In this document: positions 33,767 through 41,773 of the stretch, piece by piece
How the letters are laid out: each line of letters starts with the position of its first letter
Numbering within the stretch: the stretch's first letter is position 1
NCBI RefSeq assembly: GCF_000716715.1
Contig: NZ_JNYJ01000020.1
Location: forward strand, 164,002-228,001
Source: Dactylosporangium aurantiacum
GTDB taxonomy: Bacteria > Actinomycetota > Actinomycetes > Mycobacteriales > Micromonosporaceae
Length of the DNA stretch: 64,000 nucleotides
Reading direction: 5' to 3'
The notes under the pieces: generated by a model
Database searches by the model: none
What the model saw: the letters and a program-made list of their open reading frames with translations, nothing else
What the model was told of the DNA's origin: nothing
Translations under genes and position numbers: made by a program

Positions 33767-34639
33767 ATGCAGACCACCTTCACCATCGGCGGCGACCTGC
33801 CGGTGCACCGGCTCGGGTTCGGCGCCATGCGGCTCACCGGCCGCCCCGCGTCCCTGGAGCGCGCCGCCGCGACGGCCGTCGCCCGCCGCGCCGTCGAGCT
33901 GGGCGTCACCCTGATCGACACCGCCGACGCGTACGACTTCGGCGCCAACGAGGAGCTCGTCGCCGAGGCGCTGCACCCGTACCGCGACGGCGTCGTCATC
34001 GCCACCAAGGGCGGCCAGGTCAACCTCGGCCGCGAGTGGATCCCGCTGGGCCGCCCCGAGTACCTGCGCCAGCAGGCCGAGCTGAGCCTGCGGCGGCTCA
34101 AGGTCGAGCGCATCGACCTGTACCAGCTGCACCGCGTCGACCCCACCGTGCCGCTCGCCGAACAGGCGGGTGCGCTGCGGCGGCTGCGCGACGAGGGCAA
34201 GGTCCGGCACGTCGGGCTGTCCGAGGTGACCGTCGAGCAGCTCGTCGAGGCGGCGCGGATCGTGCCGGTCGCCGCCGTGCAGAACCGGTACAACCTCACC
34301 GACCGCCGGTCCGAGGCGGTCCTTTCGTACTGCGAGCGGCACGGCATCGCGTTCCTGCCGTGGCTGCCGGTCGCGCCGCTGACCACCGGCGGCGGCGACG
34401 CGGTGGCCCGGGTCGCCGCGCGGGTCGGCGCCACCCGCACCCAGGTCGCCCTCGCCTGGCTGCTGCACCGCTCCCCCGTCGTCGTGCCGATCCCCGGTAC
34501 GTCCCGCGTCGGGCACCTGGAGGAGAACGTCGCGGCCGCGGCCGTCCGGCTCGACGCCACGGCCCTCGCCGAGCTGGACGCGGTGGGCCGCGCCACGGCG
34601 ACGTCGCGTGAGGCGCGGGGGGTGCCGGGCCGCCGGTAG
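33767..34639 (+). CDS. Aldo/keto reductase, LysR-linked
   Basis: 290 residues. Catalytic tetrad visible: Asp and Tyr in [15 protein letters not shown], Lys in VIATKGGQ, His in LYQLHRVDP. The late AGGGTGG ribosome site supports ATG 33767. NADP-dependent carbonyl reduction, substrate unknown. The promoter region has TAATCA about 25-30 bases before the start and is shared with the LysR gene. A Nudix gene follows with a one-base gap, so they form an operon. It differs from the other reductase at 30482 in length and loop sequences. Confidence 0.92.
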   Translation: MQTTFTIGGDLPVHRLGFGAMRLTGRPASLERAAATAVARRAVELGVTLIDTADAYDFGANEELVAEALHPYRDGVVIATKGGQVNLGREWIPLGRPEYLRQQAELSLRRLKVERIDLYQLHRVDPTVPLAEQAGALRRLRDEGKVRHVGLSEVTVEQLVEAARIVPVAAVQNRYNLTDRRSEAVLSYCERHGIAFLPWLPVAPLTTGGGDAVARVAARVGATRTQVALAWLLHRSPVVVPIPGTSRVGHLEENVAAAAVRLDATALAELDAVGRATATSREARGVPGRR

Positions 34640-34640
34640 C

Positions 34641-35090
34641 ATGACCGCCGTGATCAACAGCGCGGCCGGGGTCCGGGTCGGGATCGGCGTGTTCGTGTGC
34701 CGCGGCGGCAGGTTCCTCATGGGGCGCCGCCGCGGCGCGCACGGCGCCGGCACGTGGTCGGTGCCCGGCGGGCACCTCGAGTTCGGCGAGTCGTTCGAGG
34801 ACACCGCGGTCCGCGAGGTCGCCGAGGAGACCGGCGTCCAGATCGGCAACGTCCGCTTCGGCGCCGTCACCAACGACGTCTTCCCCGGCGAGGGCCGGCA
34901 CTACGTCACCGTCTGGATGCTCAGCGACCACGTCGCCGGCGAGCCGGCGATCCTGGAGCCCGACAAGTGCACCGACCTCGCCTGGCACGACTTCGACGAC
35001 CTGCCGGAGCCGCTGTTCCTGCCGTGGCGCCAGCTGGTGCGCTCGCCGCACTTCGACGCCATCCGCCGGGAGCTCAGCGCCGCACGGTGA
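34641..35090 (+). CDS. Nudix hydrolase, NUDT15-like
   Basis: 149 residues. The Nudix box is complete: GGHLEFGESFEDTAVREVAE followed by ETGV, matching Gx5Ex7REUXEExGU. VRVGIGVFVCRGGRFLMGRR before it and LFLPWRQLVRS after it resemble NUDT15/MutT-type nucleotide pyrophosphohydrolases. It would cleave a nucleoside diphosphate-linked compound or damaged dNTP. It follows the aldo/keto reductase stop by one base and shares that operon; its 3' end overlaps the convergent MOSC gene by 17 bases. Confidence 0.93.
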   Translation: MTAVINSAAGVRVGIGVFVCRGGRFLMGRRRGAHGAGTWSVPGGHLEFGESFEDTAVREVAEETGVQIGNVRFGAVTNDVFPGEGRHYVTVWMLSDHVAGEPAILEPDKCTDLAWHDFDDLPEPLFLPWRQLVRSPHFDAIRRELSAAR

Positions 35091-35547
35091 CCGCCACCGG
35101 GCCGACCCGCAGGACCCCGTCGTCCAGCGGCTCGCACCGCACGCCGCCCTTGCCGCGCAGCGCCTTCCACGTGCCGGGCCCGACCATGACGTCCATCCAC
35201 GCGCACGGGTGCGCCGCCCGCCGGACCAGCAGCCGGACCGGGCCGTCGCCGGAGTCCAGCGTCAGGACCGCGCCGACGAGGTCGTCGACGGCGAGCCCGG
35301 CCACCATGATGTTGCGCCGGACCTCGACCAGCCCGGCCCCCGGGGGCAGCGACTCGCGCGCGATGACGGTCACGCTCGCCTGCCGGTGCGCCTCCTTGCC
35401 GAAGTACCGGTCGCCGACGACACCCAGCCCGGCCCGGATCCGGATCTCGTCGACCAGCTCACCCGGCGGCGCCGGCAGCGGGCCGTCGGCGGGGCGGCCG
35501 ACGTACCGGTGCGACGGCGAGGCCAGCAGCTGCACGATCTCCGGCAT
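35074..35547 (-). CDS. MOSC-domain protein
   Basis: 157 residues. ELVDEIRIRAGLGVVGDRYF and ARESLPPGAGLVEVRRNIMV match the MOSC (MoCo sulfurase C-terminal) domain; AHPCAWMDVMVGPG contains the conserved cysteine. MOSC proteins bind sulfur-carrying molybdenum cofactor or reduce N-hydroxylated compounds. It is a short stand-alone MOSC protein. It overlaps the Nudix gene tail to tail and lies 75 bases from the divergent GIY-YIG gene. Confidence 0.88.
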   Translation of the reverse strand: MPEIVQLLASPSHRYVGRPADGPLPAPPGELVDEIRIRAGLGVVGDRYFGKEAHRQASVTVIARESLPPGAGLVEVRRNIMVAGLAVDDLVGAVLTLDSGDGPVRLLVRRAAHPCAWMDVMVGPGTWKALRGKGGVRCEPLDDGVLRVGPVAVTVRR

Positions 35548-35622
35548 GCCCAGCAGTCTGCGGCAGCCCGCCCGGGGCGACGGCGCCGGGGCCGCACGGA
35601 CGCGGACCGTAGAATGCCGGGC

Positions 35623-36555
35623 GTGACGACGGCGGCCCGCACGGCGGCAGCGAGCCTGCCCAACACGCCCGGTGTGTACCGGTTCCGCGACGAACGCGAC
35701 CGGGTCCTCTACATCGGCCGCGCCACCGAGCTGCGGCACCGGGTCGGCTCCTACTGGACCAGCCTGCGCGGCCGGCGCCACCTGTCCCGGATGGTCGCGC
35801 AGATCGTGCGGGTCGAGGCGGTCGCCTGCGACTCCGTCCACGAGGCGGCGTGGCTGGAGCGCAACCTGCTGGAGCGTTCGAAGCCGCGCTGGAACCGCGT
35901 CCGCGGCGGCCTCGAGGTCCCCATCTACCTGCGCGTCGACCGGCGGGGCGCGCCCCGGCTCGTGGTCGACCACGGCCCGTTCGGCGCCGACCGCGGCCCC
36001 GACGTGTTCGGCCCGTACCTCGGCGGGACGAAGGCGCGGCTGGCCGTGGCCGGGCTGGGCCGGGTGCTGCCGCTCGGGTACACCGACGAGCGCCTCACCG
36101 GCGCCGCGCGGGACATGGCCCGCATCCGCGGCGTCGACGCGGCCGACCGCGAGACCTTGCTGGCCGCCACGGTCGCCGTGCTGCAGCGCCGCCCGGACGC
36201 CGTGGACGCGGTGCACCGCCTGCTCGTCGAGCAGCGCGACCGGGCGGCGGCGGGGCTCGCCTTCGAGCTCGCCGAGCGGATCCAGCAGGAGCTCGAGGCG
36301 ATCGACTGGCTCGTCGCGGAGCAGAAGGCGACCGTGCCCACCGATCCCGACAGCGACGTGTACGGCTGGGCCGACGGCCTCCTCGTCCGCTTCGAGGTGC
36401 GGGGCGGGCGCCTGGCCACCTGGACGCAGCGGGCCTGCCGGGAGGCCGACGCGCGGCGGCACCTGGACCGCACCCCGGAGCACTGGCGGCCGTTCGCGGC
36501 ACGCAGCGCCGAGCTGTCGAGCCGGCTCTCCGCCGCCCACCACATCGCCGCCTGA
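35623..36555 (+). CDS. UvrC-like GIY-YIG nuclease without C-terminal nuclease domain
   Basis: 310 residues. GIY-YIG domain at about 15-95: GVYRFRDERDRVLYIGRATE, then HEAAWLERNLLE with the catalytic Glu. A helical UvrB/UvrC interaction segment (FELAERIQQELEAIDWLVAE) follows near 210-230. The RNase H-like second nuclease and HhH domains of UvrC are missing, so it can make at most one incision, like Cho. TAGAAT ends seven bases before GTG 35623: a near-consensus -10 placing the transcript start at the codon (leaderless). It is followed 21 bases later by the PaaK-like gene. Confidence 0.88.
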   Translation: MTTAARTAAASLPNTPGVYRFRDERDRVLYIGRATELRHRVGSYWTSLRGRRHLSRMVAQIVRVEAVACDSVHEAAWLERNLLERSKPRWNRVRGGLEVPIYLRVDRRGAPRLVVDHGPFGADRGPDVFGPYLGGTKARLAVAGLGRVLPLGYTDERLTGAARDMARIRGVDAADRETLLAATVAVLQRRPDAVDAVHRLLVEQRDRAAAGLAFELAERIQQELEAIDWLVAEQKATVPTDPDSDVYGWADGLLVRFEVRGGRLATWTQRACREADARRHLDRTPEHWRPFAARSAELSSRLSAAHHIAA

Positions 36556-36576
36556 GCTCGAAGGACGGGGTTCACC

Positions 36577-38076
36577 ATGGATGACCGGGCCCAACGGGTG
36601 CTCGCCGGGCTGCGCGACTTCTACGCCGCACCGCTGGTGGGCGCGGCCGGCACCCCCGACGACGGCGCCGGGGCCGCGCTGCGCCTCTTCCACGACGTCG
36701 CCACCCGCGTCCCCGCCTACCGCTCGTTCCTGGACGCGCACGGCGTCGACCCGGCGGCGGTCGTCTCGGCGGACGACTTCGCGCGGGTACCGCTGCTGAC
36801 GAAGGCCGAGTACCACCGCCGGTACCCGCTGCCCCAGCTGTGCCGCGACGGGCGGCTCGACGCCGCCGAGACGGTCGCCGTGTCGTCGGGGTCGTCCGGG
36901 GAGCCGACCGTGTGGCCGCGCTCGGTGCTGGACGAGCTGGTCGTCGCCCGCCGGTTCGAGCAGGCGCTGGCCGGCAGCTTCCGCGCCGACCGGCGGCGGA
37001 CCCTGGTCGTGGTCTGCTTCGCGCTGGGCTCCTGGGTCGGCGGCATGTACACCGCCGCCGCCTGCCGGCACCTGGCCGCGAAGGGGTACCCCATCACGGT
37101 CGCCACGCCCGGCAACAACCTCGACGAGATCCTGCGGGTCGTGCGGGAGCTCGGGCCGCACTTCGAGCAGGTGGTCCTGGCCGGCTACCCGCCGTTCGTG
37201 AAGAACGTCGTCGACGCCGGCCGCCAGCGCGGCGTGGACTGGCCCGCGTACCGCATCCGGCTGCTGCTCGCCGGCGAGGTGTTCAGCGAGGAGTGGCGCA
37301 CGCTCGTCGGCTCCCGGGCCGGCATGACCGACCCCCTCGCCGACTCCGTCTCGCTGTACGGCACCGCCGACGCCGGCGTCCTGGGCACCGAGACGCCGCT
37401 GAGCGTCGCGATCCGGCGCTTCCTCGCCGGTCGCCCCGACGCCGCCCGCGACCTGTTCGGCGACCCGCGGCTGCCGACGCTCGTGCAGTACGACCCGACC
37501 ACCCGCTACTTCGAGACCCACCACGACGGGACGCTGCTGTTCACCGGCGACGGCGGGATCCCGCTGGTCCGCTACCACATCGCCGACGAGGGCGGCCTGC
37601 TGCCGTTCGACGCGATGCTCTCGTTCTGCCGCGGGCTGGGCTTCGACCCGGCGGCCGGCCTGGACGCCGCCGCCGCGCCACGGCTACCGTTCGTCTGGGT
37701 CTTCGGCCGGTCGCTGTTCACCGTCTCGTACTTCGGCGCCAACATCTACCCGGAGAACGTCACGGTGGCGCTGGAACGCCCCGGCATCAGCGACTGGGTG
37801 ACCGGCAAGTTCGTGCTGCAGGTCGTCTCCGGCGACGACGAGGAGCGCCACCTGTCGGTGGTGGCCGAGCTGGCCCCCGGCGCCACCTCCGCGGACCCTG
37901 ACCGGGCCGGGCTGCTGGCCGGGGCGATCCGGGAGGAGCTGCTCCGGCTCAACAGCGAGTTCGCCAACTACGTGCCGCCCGCGTACCAGACCCCACGGGT
38001 CGAGCTGCGCCCCACCGGCGACCCGGAGTACTTCCCGCCGCAGGTGAAGCACCGCTACACCCGACCGGACCGCTGA
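36577..38076 (+). CDS. PaaK-like adenylate-forming ligase
   Basis: 499 residues of the phenylacetate-CoA ligase family: VSSGSSGEPT (about 102-111) is the AMP-binding P-loop, SVSLYGTADAGVLGTETPLS and TGDGGIPLVRYHIADEGGLL follow, and the C-terminal FGANIYPENVTVALER subdomain closes it. The enzyme would activate an aryl or carboxylic acid to an acyl-adenylate and probably a CoA thioester. GAAGGACGGGG precedes ATG 36577. No thiolation domain or other phenylacetate genes are nearby, so the acid is unknown. It follows the GIY-YIG gene. Confidence 0.88.
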   Translation: MDDRAQRVLAGLRDFYAAPLVGAAGTPDDGAGAALRLFHDVATRVPAYRSFLDAHGVDPAAVVSADDFARVPLLTKAEYHRRYPLPQLCRDGRLDAAETVAVSSGSSGEPTVWPRSVLDELVVARRFEQALAGSFRADRRRTLVVVCFALGSWVGGMYTAAACRHLAAKGYPITVATPGNNLDEILRVVRELGPHFEQVVLAGYPPFVKNVVDAGRQRGVDWPAYRIRLLLAGEVFSEEWRTLVGSRAGMTDPLADSVSLYGTADAGVLGTETPLSVAIRRFLAGRPDAARDLFGDPRLPTLVQYDPTTRYFETHHDGTLLFTGDGGIPLVRYHIADEGGLLPFDAMLSFCRGLGFDPAAGLDAAAAPRLPFVWVFGRSLFTVSYFGANIYPENVTVALERPGISDWVTGKFVLQVVSGDDEERHLSVVAELAPGATSADPDRAGLLAGAIREELLRLNSEFANYVPPAYQTPRVELRPTGDPEYFPPQVKHRYTRPDR

Positions 38077-38103
38077 GCGCGCCGCCGCCGGCCCGCCGCG
38101 CCG

Positions 38104-38364
38104 TCAGTCGACCGGCGTGGCCCACATCGTCCCAGCCGGCGGCGTCACCGCGACCGGCTCGGCCGGCATGATGATCCACAGGATCGGGTACACGAGGATC
38201 TGGCTGCCGGGAATCAGCAGCAGGATGAGGATGAACAGCAGCCTCGCCGGCCACGGGTCGATCCCGAAGCGCTGCCCGAGCCCGGCGCACACGCCGCCGA
38301 GCACCCGGCCCCGCGCCGGCCGGACCAGGCCCTGTTGTCGCATCGACTGGTGCACGGTCTCCAT
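38104..38364 (-). CDS. PspC-domain membrane protein
   Basis: 86 residues. The PspC core is LVRPARGRVLGGVCAGLGQR followed by FGIDPWPARLLFILILLLIP and a second helix VYPILWIIMPAEP. In actinomycetes small PspC proteins sit in the membrane and take part in envelope-stress sensing. GAAGGAG precedes ATG 38364. The 1.1 kb upstream on this strand is the minisatellite region, so any promoter lies either just before the gene or beyond the repeats. Confidence 0.93.
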   Translation of the reverse strand: METVHQSMRQQGLVRPARGRVLGGVCAGLGQRFGIDPWPARLLFILILLLIPGSQILVYPILWIIMPAEPVAVTPPAGTMWATPVD

Positions 38365-38640
38365 CGTTCTCGCTCCTTCACGCCACGTTCCTTCGTTGTG
38401 CTTCAAGCCTGCGCCTTCGCGACCCTCGCCGGCATCAGGGACCGGCCCCGGTCGACCCCTGAGAACGCAACCCTCACCTCCGTCGGCGACCGCCCTGCCC
38501 CGCGCACCCTCGTTCCCCCCGGGCACCGCCGGACGCCGGCCACGCCCGAGACCGACAACGCAGGACAGCGCGGCGCAAGTCCACGACAGGACAGCGCCGA
38601 GCCTTCACGGCGCGACGCGGCCAGAAGGATGACGCGCCAA

Positions 38641-38832
38641 GGCACGGCGCAGGCGAGCACGGCACAGGCGAGCACGGCACAGGCGATCGCGACGCAGGCG
38701 AGCACGGCACAGGCGACCGCGACGCAGGCGAGCACGGCACAGGCGAGCACGGCACAGGCGAGCACGGCACAGGCGAGCACGGCACAGGCGAGCACGGCAC
38801 AGGCGAGCGCGACGCAGGCGAGCACGACGCAG
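38641..38832. repeat. 15-bp tandem repeat, 12-13 copies
   Basis: Unit GAGCACGGCACAGGC with point variants (GACGCA for GGCACA, GATCGC, GACCGC). About twelve and a half units. It is the first of the repeat blocks upstream of the PspC gene and nearly free of T on the plus strand. Confidence 0.88.
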
Positions 38833-39058
38833 TGGGTCAGGACGACGCGACACGAGACCGCAGCACAGCACGGCACGCACGACCCACGGCGAAGCAGGAC
38901 GGTGCGACACGAGCGGCGGCGCGGCATGGCACGACGCGGCACAAGACGGCACAGCACAAGGCGAACCAGGCCGGCGCGGCACGAAACTGAGCGACACGAA
39001 CGAGACGGCACCCCGCGACGACACGACACCCACGAGGCGGCGCGACGCAAGGCGGGGC

Positions 39059-39150
39059 AGACCAGCGCGGCGCGGACCAGCGCGACGCGGACCAGCGCGA
39101 CGCGGACCAGCGCGACGCGGACCAGCGCGACGCGGACCAGCGCGACGCGG
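39059..39150. repeat. 15-bp tandem repeat, 6 copies
   Basis: About six units of ACCAGCGCGACGCGG, with GGCGCGG in the first. It follows a 220-base less regular but still T-poor stretch (38833-39058) and continues directly into the 19-bp block. Confidence 0.85.
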
Positions 39151-39151
39151 C

Positions 39152-39246
39152 GCGGGCAGACCAGCGCGGCGCGGGCAGACCAGCGCGGCGCGGGCAGACC
39201 AGCGCGGCGCGGGCAGACCAGCGCGGCGCGGGCAGACCAGCGCAGG
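39152..39246. repeat. 19-bp tandem repeat, 5 copies
   Basis: Five virtually identical units of GCGGGCAGACCAGCGCGGC. The 19-base period is not a multiple of three, showing that this DNA is not maintained as protein-coding sequence. The unit shares ACCAGCGCG with the preceding 15-bp block, from which it could derive. Confidence 0.9.
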
Positions 39247-39345
39247 ATGCACGCCAGAGTCACAGCCGTCGCCCGCAGCGCGACCTGCCCGCCGGTGGCT
39301 CCACCGCCGGCGACGGCGCCCGGCACCACCGCCGGCGCGGCGCGG

Positions 39346-39465
39346 CCCGGGCTGTAGCGCCGCACCGGGCTCTGACGCCGCCCCGGGCTGTAGCGCCGCC
39401 CCGGGCCTGTGACGCCGCACCGTGCCTGCGGCGCCGCACCGGGCTGTGGCGCCGCCCCGGCGACG
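39346..39465. repeat. 18-19-bp imperfect tandem repeat, about 6 copies
   Basis: Units of the form GGGCTGTAGCGCCGCCCC with single-base insertions and TGTGAC or TGCGGC variants. This block restores T on the plus strand and ends about 20 bases before the lexA terminator. Confidence 0.8.
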
Positions 39466-39485
39466 AAGGCTGAGGCAGGCCAGCA

Positions 39486-39520
39486 GCGCCATCTCCACGA
39501 TCCCCTCGTTGAGATGGCGC
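39486..39520 (-). terminator. Hairpin downstream of the LexA-family gene
   Basis: GCGCCATCTC (39486-39495) and GAGATGGCGC (39511-39520) are perfectly complementary: a 10-bp stem and 15-base loop starting 16 bases after the lexA-like stop codon on the minus strand. There is no U-run. It separates the gene from the repeat region. Confidence 0.7.
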
Positions 39521-39535
39521 GGAGTCGGGCGGGCG

Positions 39536-40300
39536 TCAGAGGCGGCGCAGCACGCTGACGACTCGGCCGAGGATGACCGCCTCGTCGCCGGGGATGACGT
39601 CGTACGACGGGTTGCGGGGCACCAGGTCGACGTGGCCGTCGCGGAGCCGGTAGACCTTCACGGTCGCCTCGCCGTCGATCATCGCGGCCACGATGTCGCC
39701 GGTCTCGGCCACGGGCTGGCGGCGGACCACGACGAAGTCGCCGTCGCAGATGGCGGCCTCGATCATCGAGTCGCCCTTGACGCGCAGGGCGAACAGGCTG
39801 CCGTGGCCGACGATGGAGGTGGGCAGGGTCAGCTCGTCGTCCGACTGCTCCTCGGCGAGGATCGGCTGGCCGGCGGCGATCGCACCGAGCACCGGCACGC
39901 TGACGCCCGGGTCCAGCTGGCCGCCCCCGATCACCCCACCGGAACCACGACCCCCGGCTCGCGCCGGCACCGGCACCGCGGGCCCCGCCGGCAGTCCAGC
40001 CCTTGCCCCACCGCCGAAGCGGTCCGCGGCGGGCACCACGACACCGTCGTCGTCCGGCGCGGGCGCGCCAGTGTCCGCGTCAACGGCCCGGGCGTCCATC
40101 GCCCTCGGCCAACGCCCGTCCCGGCGCAGCAACCCCAGCCGCTCCAGCGACTTGAGATGGTGCGACACCGACGACGTCGACACCAGGCCGACCGCGGCAC
40201 CGATCTCGCGCACCGTGGGCGGGTAGCCGTGCTCCTCGACCCAGCCCCGGATCACCGACAGGACACGTTGCTGCCGCTCGCTGAGCATCCCCTCCGTCAT
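39536..40300 (-). CDS. LexA-family repressor with extended linker
   Basis: 254 residues. LexA winged helix at about 5-65 ([40 protein letters not shown]), then a long Ala/Pro/Gly/Asp-rich linker (about 70-134), then the self-cleavage domain: scissile Ala143-Gly144 in GAIAAGQP, Ser178 in KGDSM and Lys215 in ATVKVY. All autoproteolysis residues are present. The linker is much longer than in ordinary LexA and the HTH differs from the usual actinobacterial one, so this may be a paralogue. TATGGT ends six bases before ATG 40300 (leaderless). Upstream are direct repeats TTCGATCA but no canonical CGAAC-N4-GTTCG box. Confidence 0.88.
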   Translation of the reverse strand: MTEGMLSERQQRVLSVIRGWVEEHGYPPTVREIGAAVGLVSTSSVSHHLKSLERLGLLRRDGRWPRAMDARAVDADTGAPAPDDDGVVVPAADRFGGGARAGLPAGPAVPVPARAGGRGSGGVIGGGQLDPGVSVPVLGAIAAGQPILAEEQSDDELTLPTSIVGHGSLFALRVKGDSMIEAAICDGDFVVVRRQPVAETGDIVAAMIDGEATVKVYRLRDGHVDLVPRNPSYDVIPGDEAVILGRVVSVLRRL

Positions 40301-40345
40301 TCGATCACCATACGCCATCCTTCGATCATCTGTACGAACATCACC

Positions 40346-41104
40346 CTACCGCCGCGGTGCGACAAAAAGACTCTGCACCGACCGGCCGATCGGCCCGTGC
40401 TGGTCGTGCAGGGCGGTGTCGGCCAGCCCGATCCCGGCGGCGTCGATCGACGTGGCCGAGCGCAGGCACACCCATTCCCCGAGAGGGTGACGCAGCAGGT
40501 GTACGGTCAGATCCGCGTTCACGAACAGGAACCTGTTCAGCTCCAGCTCGTTGCTGATGCCGTTGCCCGAGTCGGCGGCGACCAGCACCCGGCTGAGCGG
40601 GCTCGGCTCCTCACCGTCCACAAGGGACTCACGCATGCGCATCCAGGCGGTGGCCGGGCCGCGCTCCAGGAACGAGCCCTCGGAGAAGCGGAAGTCCATC
40701 GCGGTGTGGTAGCCGATGTCGTGCGTCGTCGGGTACAGCGGCTTCACGCTCGCCCCGTCGAGGTGGACGGCGACCGGTGGCGTGGCCGCCGGCACCAGGT
40801 CCTCGCCGGCCCGGATCAGCAGCGCCGAGCAGCTCATGAAGGGGTCGATCGACGCCTCCACGAGCGCGACGCTGCGGCCCTGCCGGACCACCCGCACGGC
40901 CACCTCGAGCACGGCGATCGGCACCGGGCGGGCGATCTCGTACGTCAGCCGCGCCACCCGCATGCCCGGCGGCGCCACCGACTCCACGGCCCGGCCCAGC
41001 AGCGCCGCCGGCGGCCCGGCGTGCTGCGCGGCCGGGTCCCACGGGCCGCGGGTGTGCTCGGTGGACTCGAACCGGCCGTCGCCGAGCGGTAGGTAGAACG
41101 CCAT
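40346..41104 (-). CDS. Acyl-CoA thioesterase-family protein (double hotdog)
   Basis: 252 residues. EHTRGPWDPAAQHAGPPAAL starts the TesB-like double-hotdog fold; MRVARLTYEIARPVPIAVLE is the first long helix-strand unit; ELNRFLFVNADLTVHLLRHP and IGRSVQSLFVAPR close the second. Such proteins hydrolyse acyl-CoA thioesters; many actinomycete members are uncharacterised. TACGAT ends six bases before ATG 41104, so the message is probably leaderless. It shares a 40-base divergent promoter region with the Nudix gene at 41145. Confidence 0.87.
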   Translation of the reverse strand: MAFYLPLGDGRFESTEHTRGPWDPAAQHAGPPAALLGRAVESVAPPGMRVARLTYEIARPVPIAVLEVAVRVVRQGRSVALVEASIDPFMSCSALLIRAGEDLVPAATPPVAVHLDGASVKPLYPTTHDIGYHTAMDFRFSEGSFLERGPATAWMRMRESLVDGEEPSPLSRVLVAADSGNGISNELELNRFLFVNADLTVHLLRHPLGEWVCLRSATSIDAAGIGLADTALHDQHGPIGRSVQSLFVAPRR

Positions 41105-41144
41105 CGGGACATCGTAGGTCGACGGTGGCCGATAGCCTGGGCTG

Positions 41145-41669
41145 ATGCCGCAGCCGAACCCGCTCGGGCGGACCGCGCCCGCGACCGACGGCGCACCGCT
41201 GGCCGCCCGCGGCAACGGGCAGGACTGGCTGGTGTCGTGGCACCCGCCCGGCGAGCGCCCGGCCGGCCGGGCCCATGGCGCCAACGGCGTCTGTCTCGCC
41301 GGCGCCGAGCTGGTGCTCATCAGCCACGACGGTGTCCACTTCGGACTGCCGGGCGGCCGGCCCGAGGGCGACGAGACCGACCTGGAGACCCTGTGCCGGG
41401 AGATGCGGGAGGAGGCGTGCGTCCGTGTCGCCGAGGCCCGGCTGCTCGGGCACGTGCGCTCCGAGTGCGTCGCCGGGCACGAGCTCGGCCTGGTGCTGGT
41501 GCGCTCGTTCTGGTGCGCCGAGGTCCTCGTCGGGGACTGGCGGCCGGCGCACGAGGTCGGCCACCGGCGGATCGTGCCGGCGGCCGCCGCCCGCGACGAG
41601 GTCCGGGAGTACTCGGACGGCTCCGCCCGCATCGTCGCCCGGGCCCTCACCGAGGCGGGCCTGACCTGA
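41145..41669 (+). CDS. Nudix hydrolase
   Basis: 174 residues. The Nudix box GGRPEGDETDLETLCREMRE followed by EACV is complete except that the final Gly is Cys. It is preceded by HGANGVCLAGAELVLISHDG and a WLVSWHPPGERP region rarely seen in small MutT proteins. Diphosphate-linked substrate unknown. TAGCCT lies six bases before ATG 41145 with no ribosome site (leaderless). It is divergent from the thioesterase gene. Confidence 0.88.
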   Translation: MPQPNPLGRTAPATDGAPLAARGNGQDWLVSWHPPGERPAGRAHGANGVCLAGAELVLISHDGVHFGLPGGRPEGDETDLETLCREMREEACVRVAEARLLGHVRSECVAGHELGLVLVRSFWCAEVLVGDWRPAHEVGHRRIVPAAAARDEVREYSDGSARIVARALTEAGLT

Positions 41670-41672
41670 ACA

Positions 41673-41745
41673 AACGGGCACCCGCCGAAACGGGCACCCA
41701 CCGAAACGGGGCACCCACCGGGACGGGCACCGCCGAAGCGGGCGC
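41673..41745. repeat. About 15-17-bp imperfect tandem repeat
   Basis: Four to five copies of a GGGCACCCACCGAAAC-like unit, with variants GCCGAAGCGGGC, just after the Nudix gene stop. It fills most of the gap to the convergent permease gene. No frame is favoured. Confidence 0.7.
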
Positions 41746-41773
41746 CGATCGCCCGCCCCGGCGGCGGAGGGTG

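Larger units (their letters stand above)
38365..39535. other. Gene-free minisatellite region, almost T-free on the plus strand
   Basis: 1.17 kb between the PspC and LexA-family genes with no credible gene. The plus strand from 38989 to 39247 (259 bases) contains no T at all, and 38641-39240 has only about six. It is built of successive tandem-repeat blocks (listed separately). Open frames run through on both strands, but they consist of repeat translations, start without ribosome sites, and cannot be maintained by the 19-bp block. The lexA terminator hairpin lies at the right edge. Confidence 0.85.

Noticed and set aside
39059..39246. CRISPR-like short repeats
   Set aside because: The units are directly adjacent without spacers, have no dyad symmetry typical of CRISPR repeats, and no cas gene is in the window.
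38335..39365. Long open frames on both strands through the repeat desert
   Set aside because: They consist of repeat translations (AQAST-like on one strand, ACAVL-like on the other), lack ribosome sites, overlap the start of pspC, and cross a 19-bp repeat that cannot be maintained in frame.
40301..40350. SOS box upstream of the LexA-family gene
   Set aside because: The TTCG-N10-CGAA arrangement is inverted relative to the known CGAAC-N4-GTTCG site, so I list only the direct repeats.
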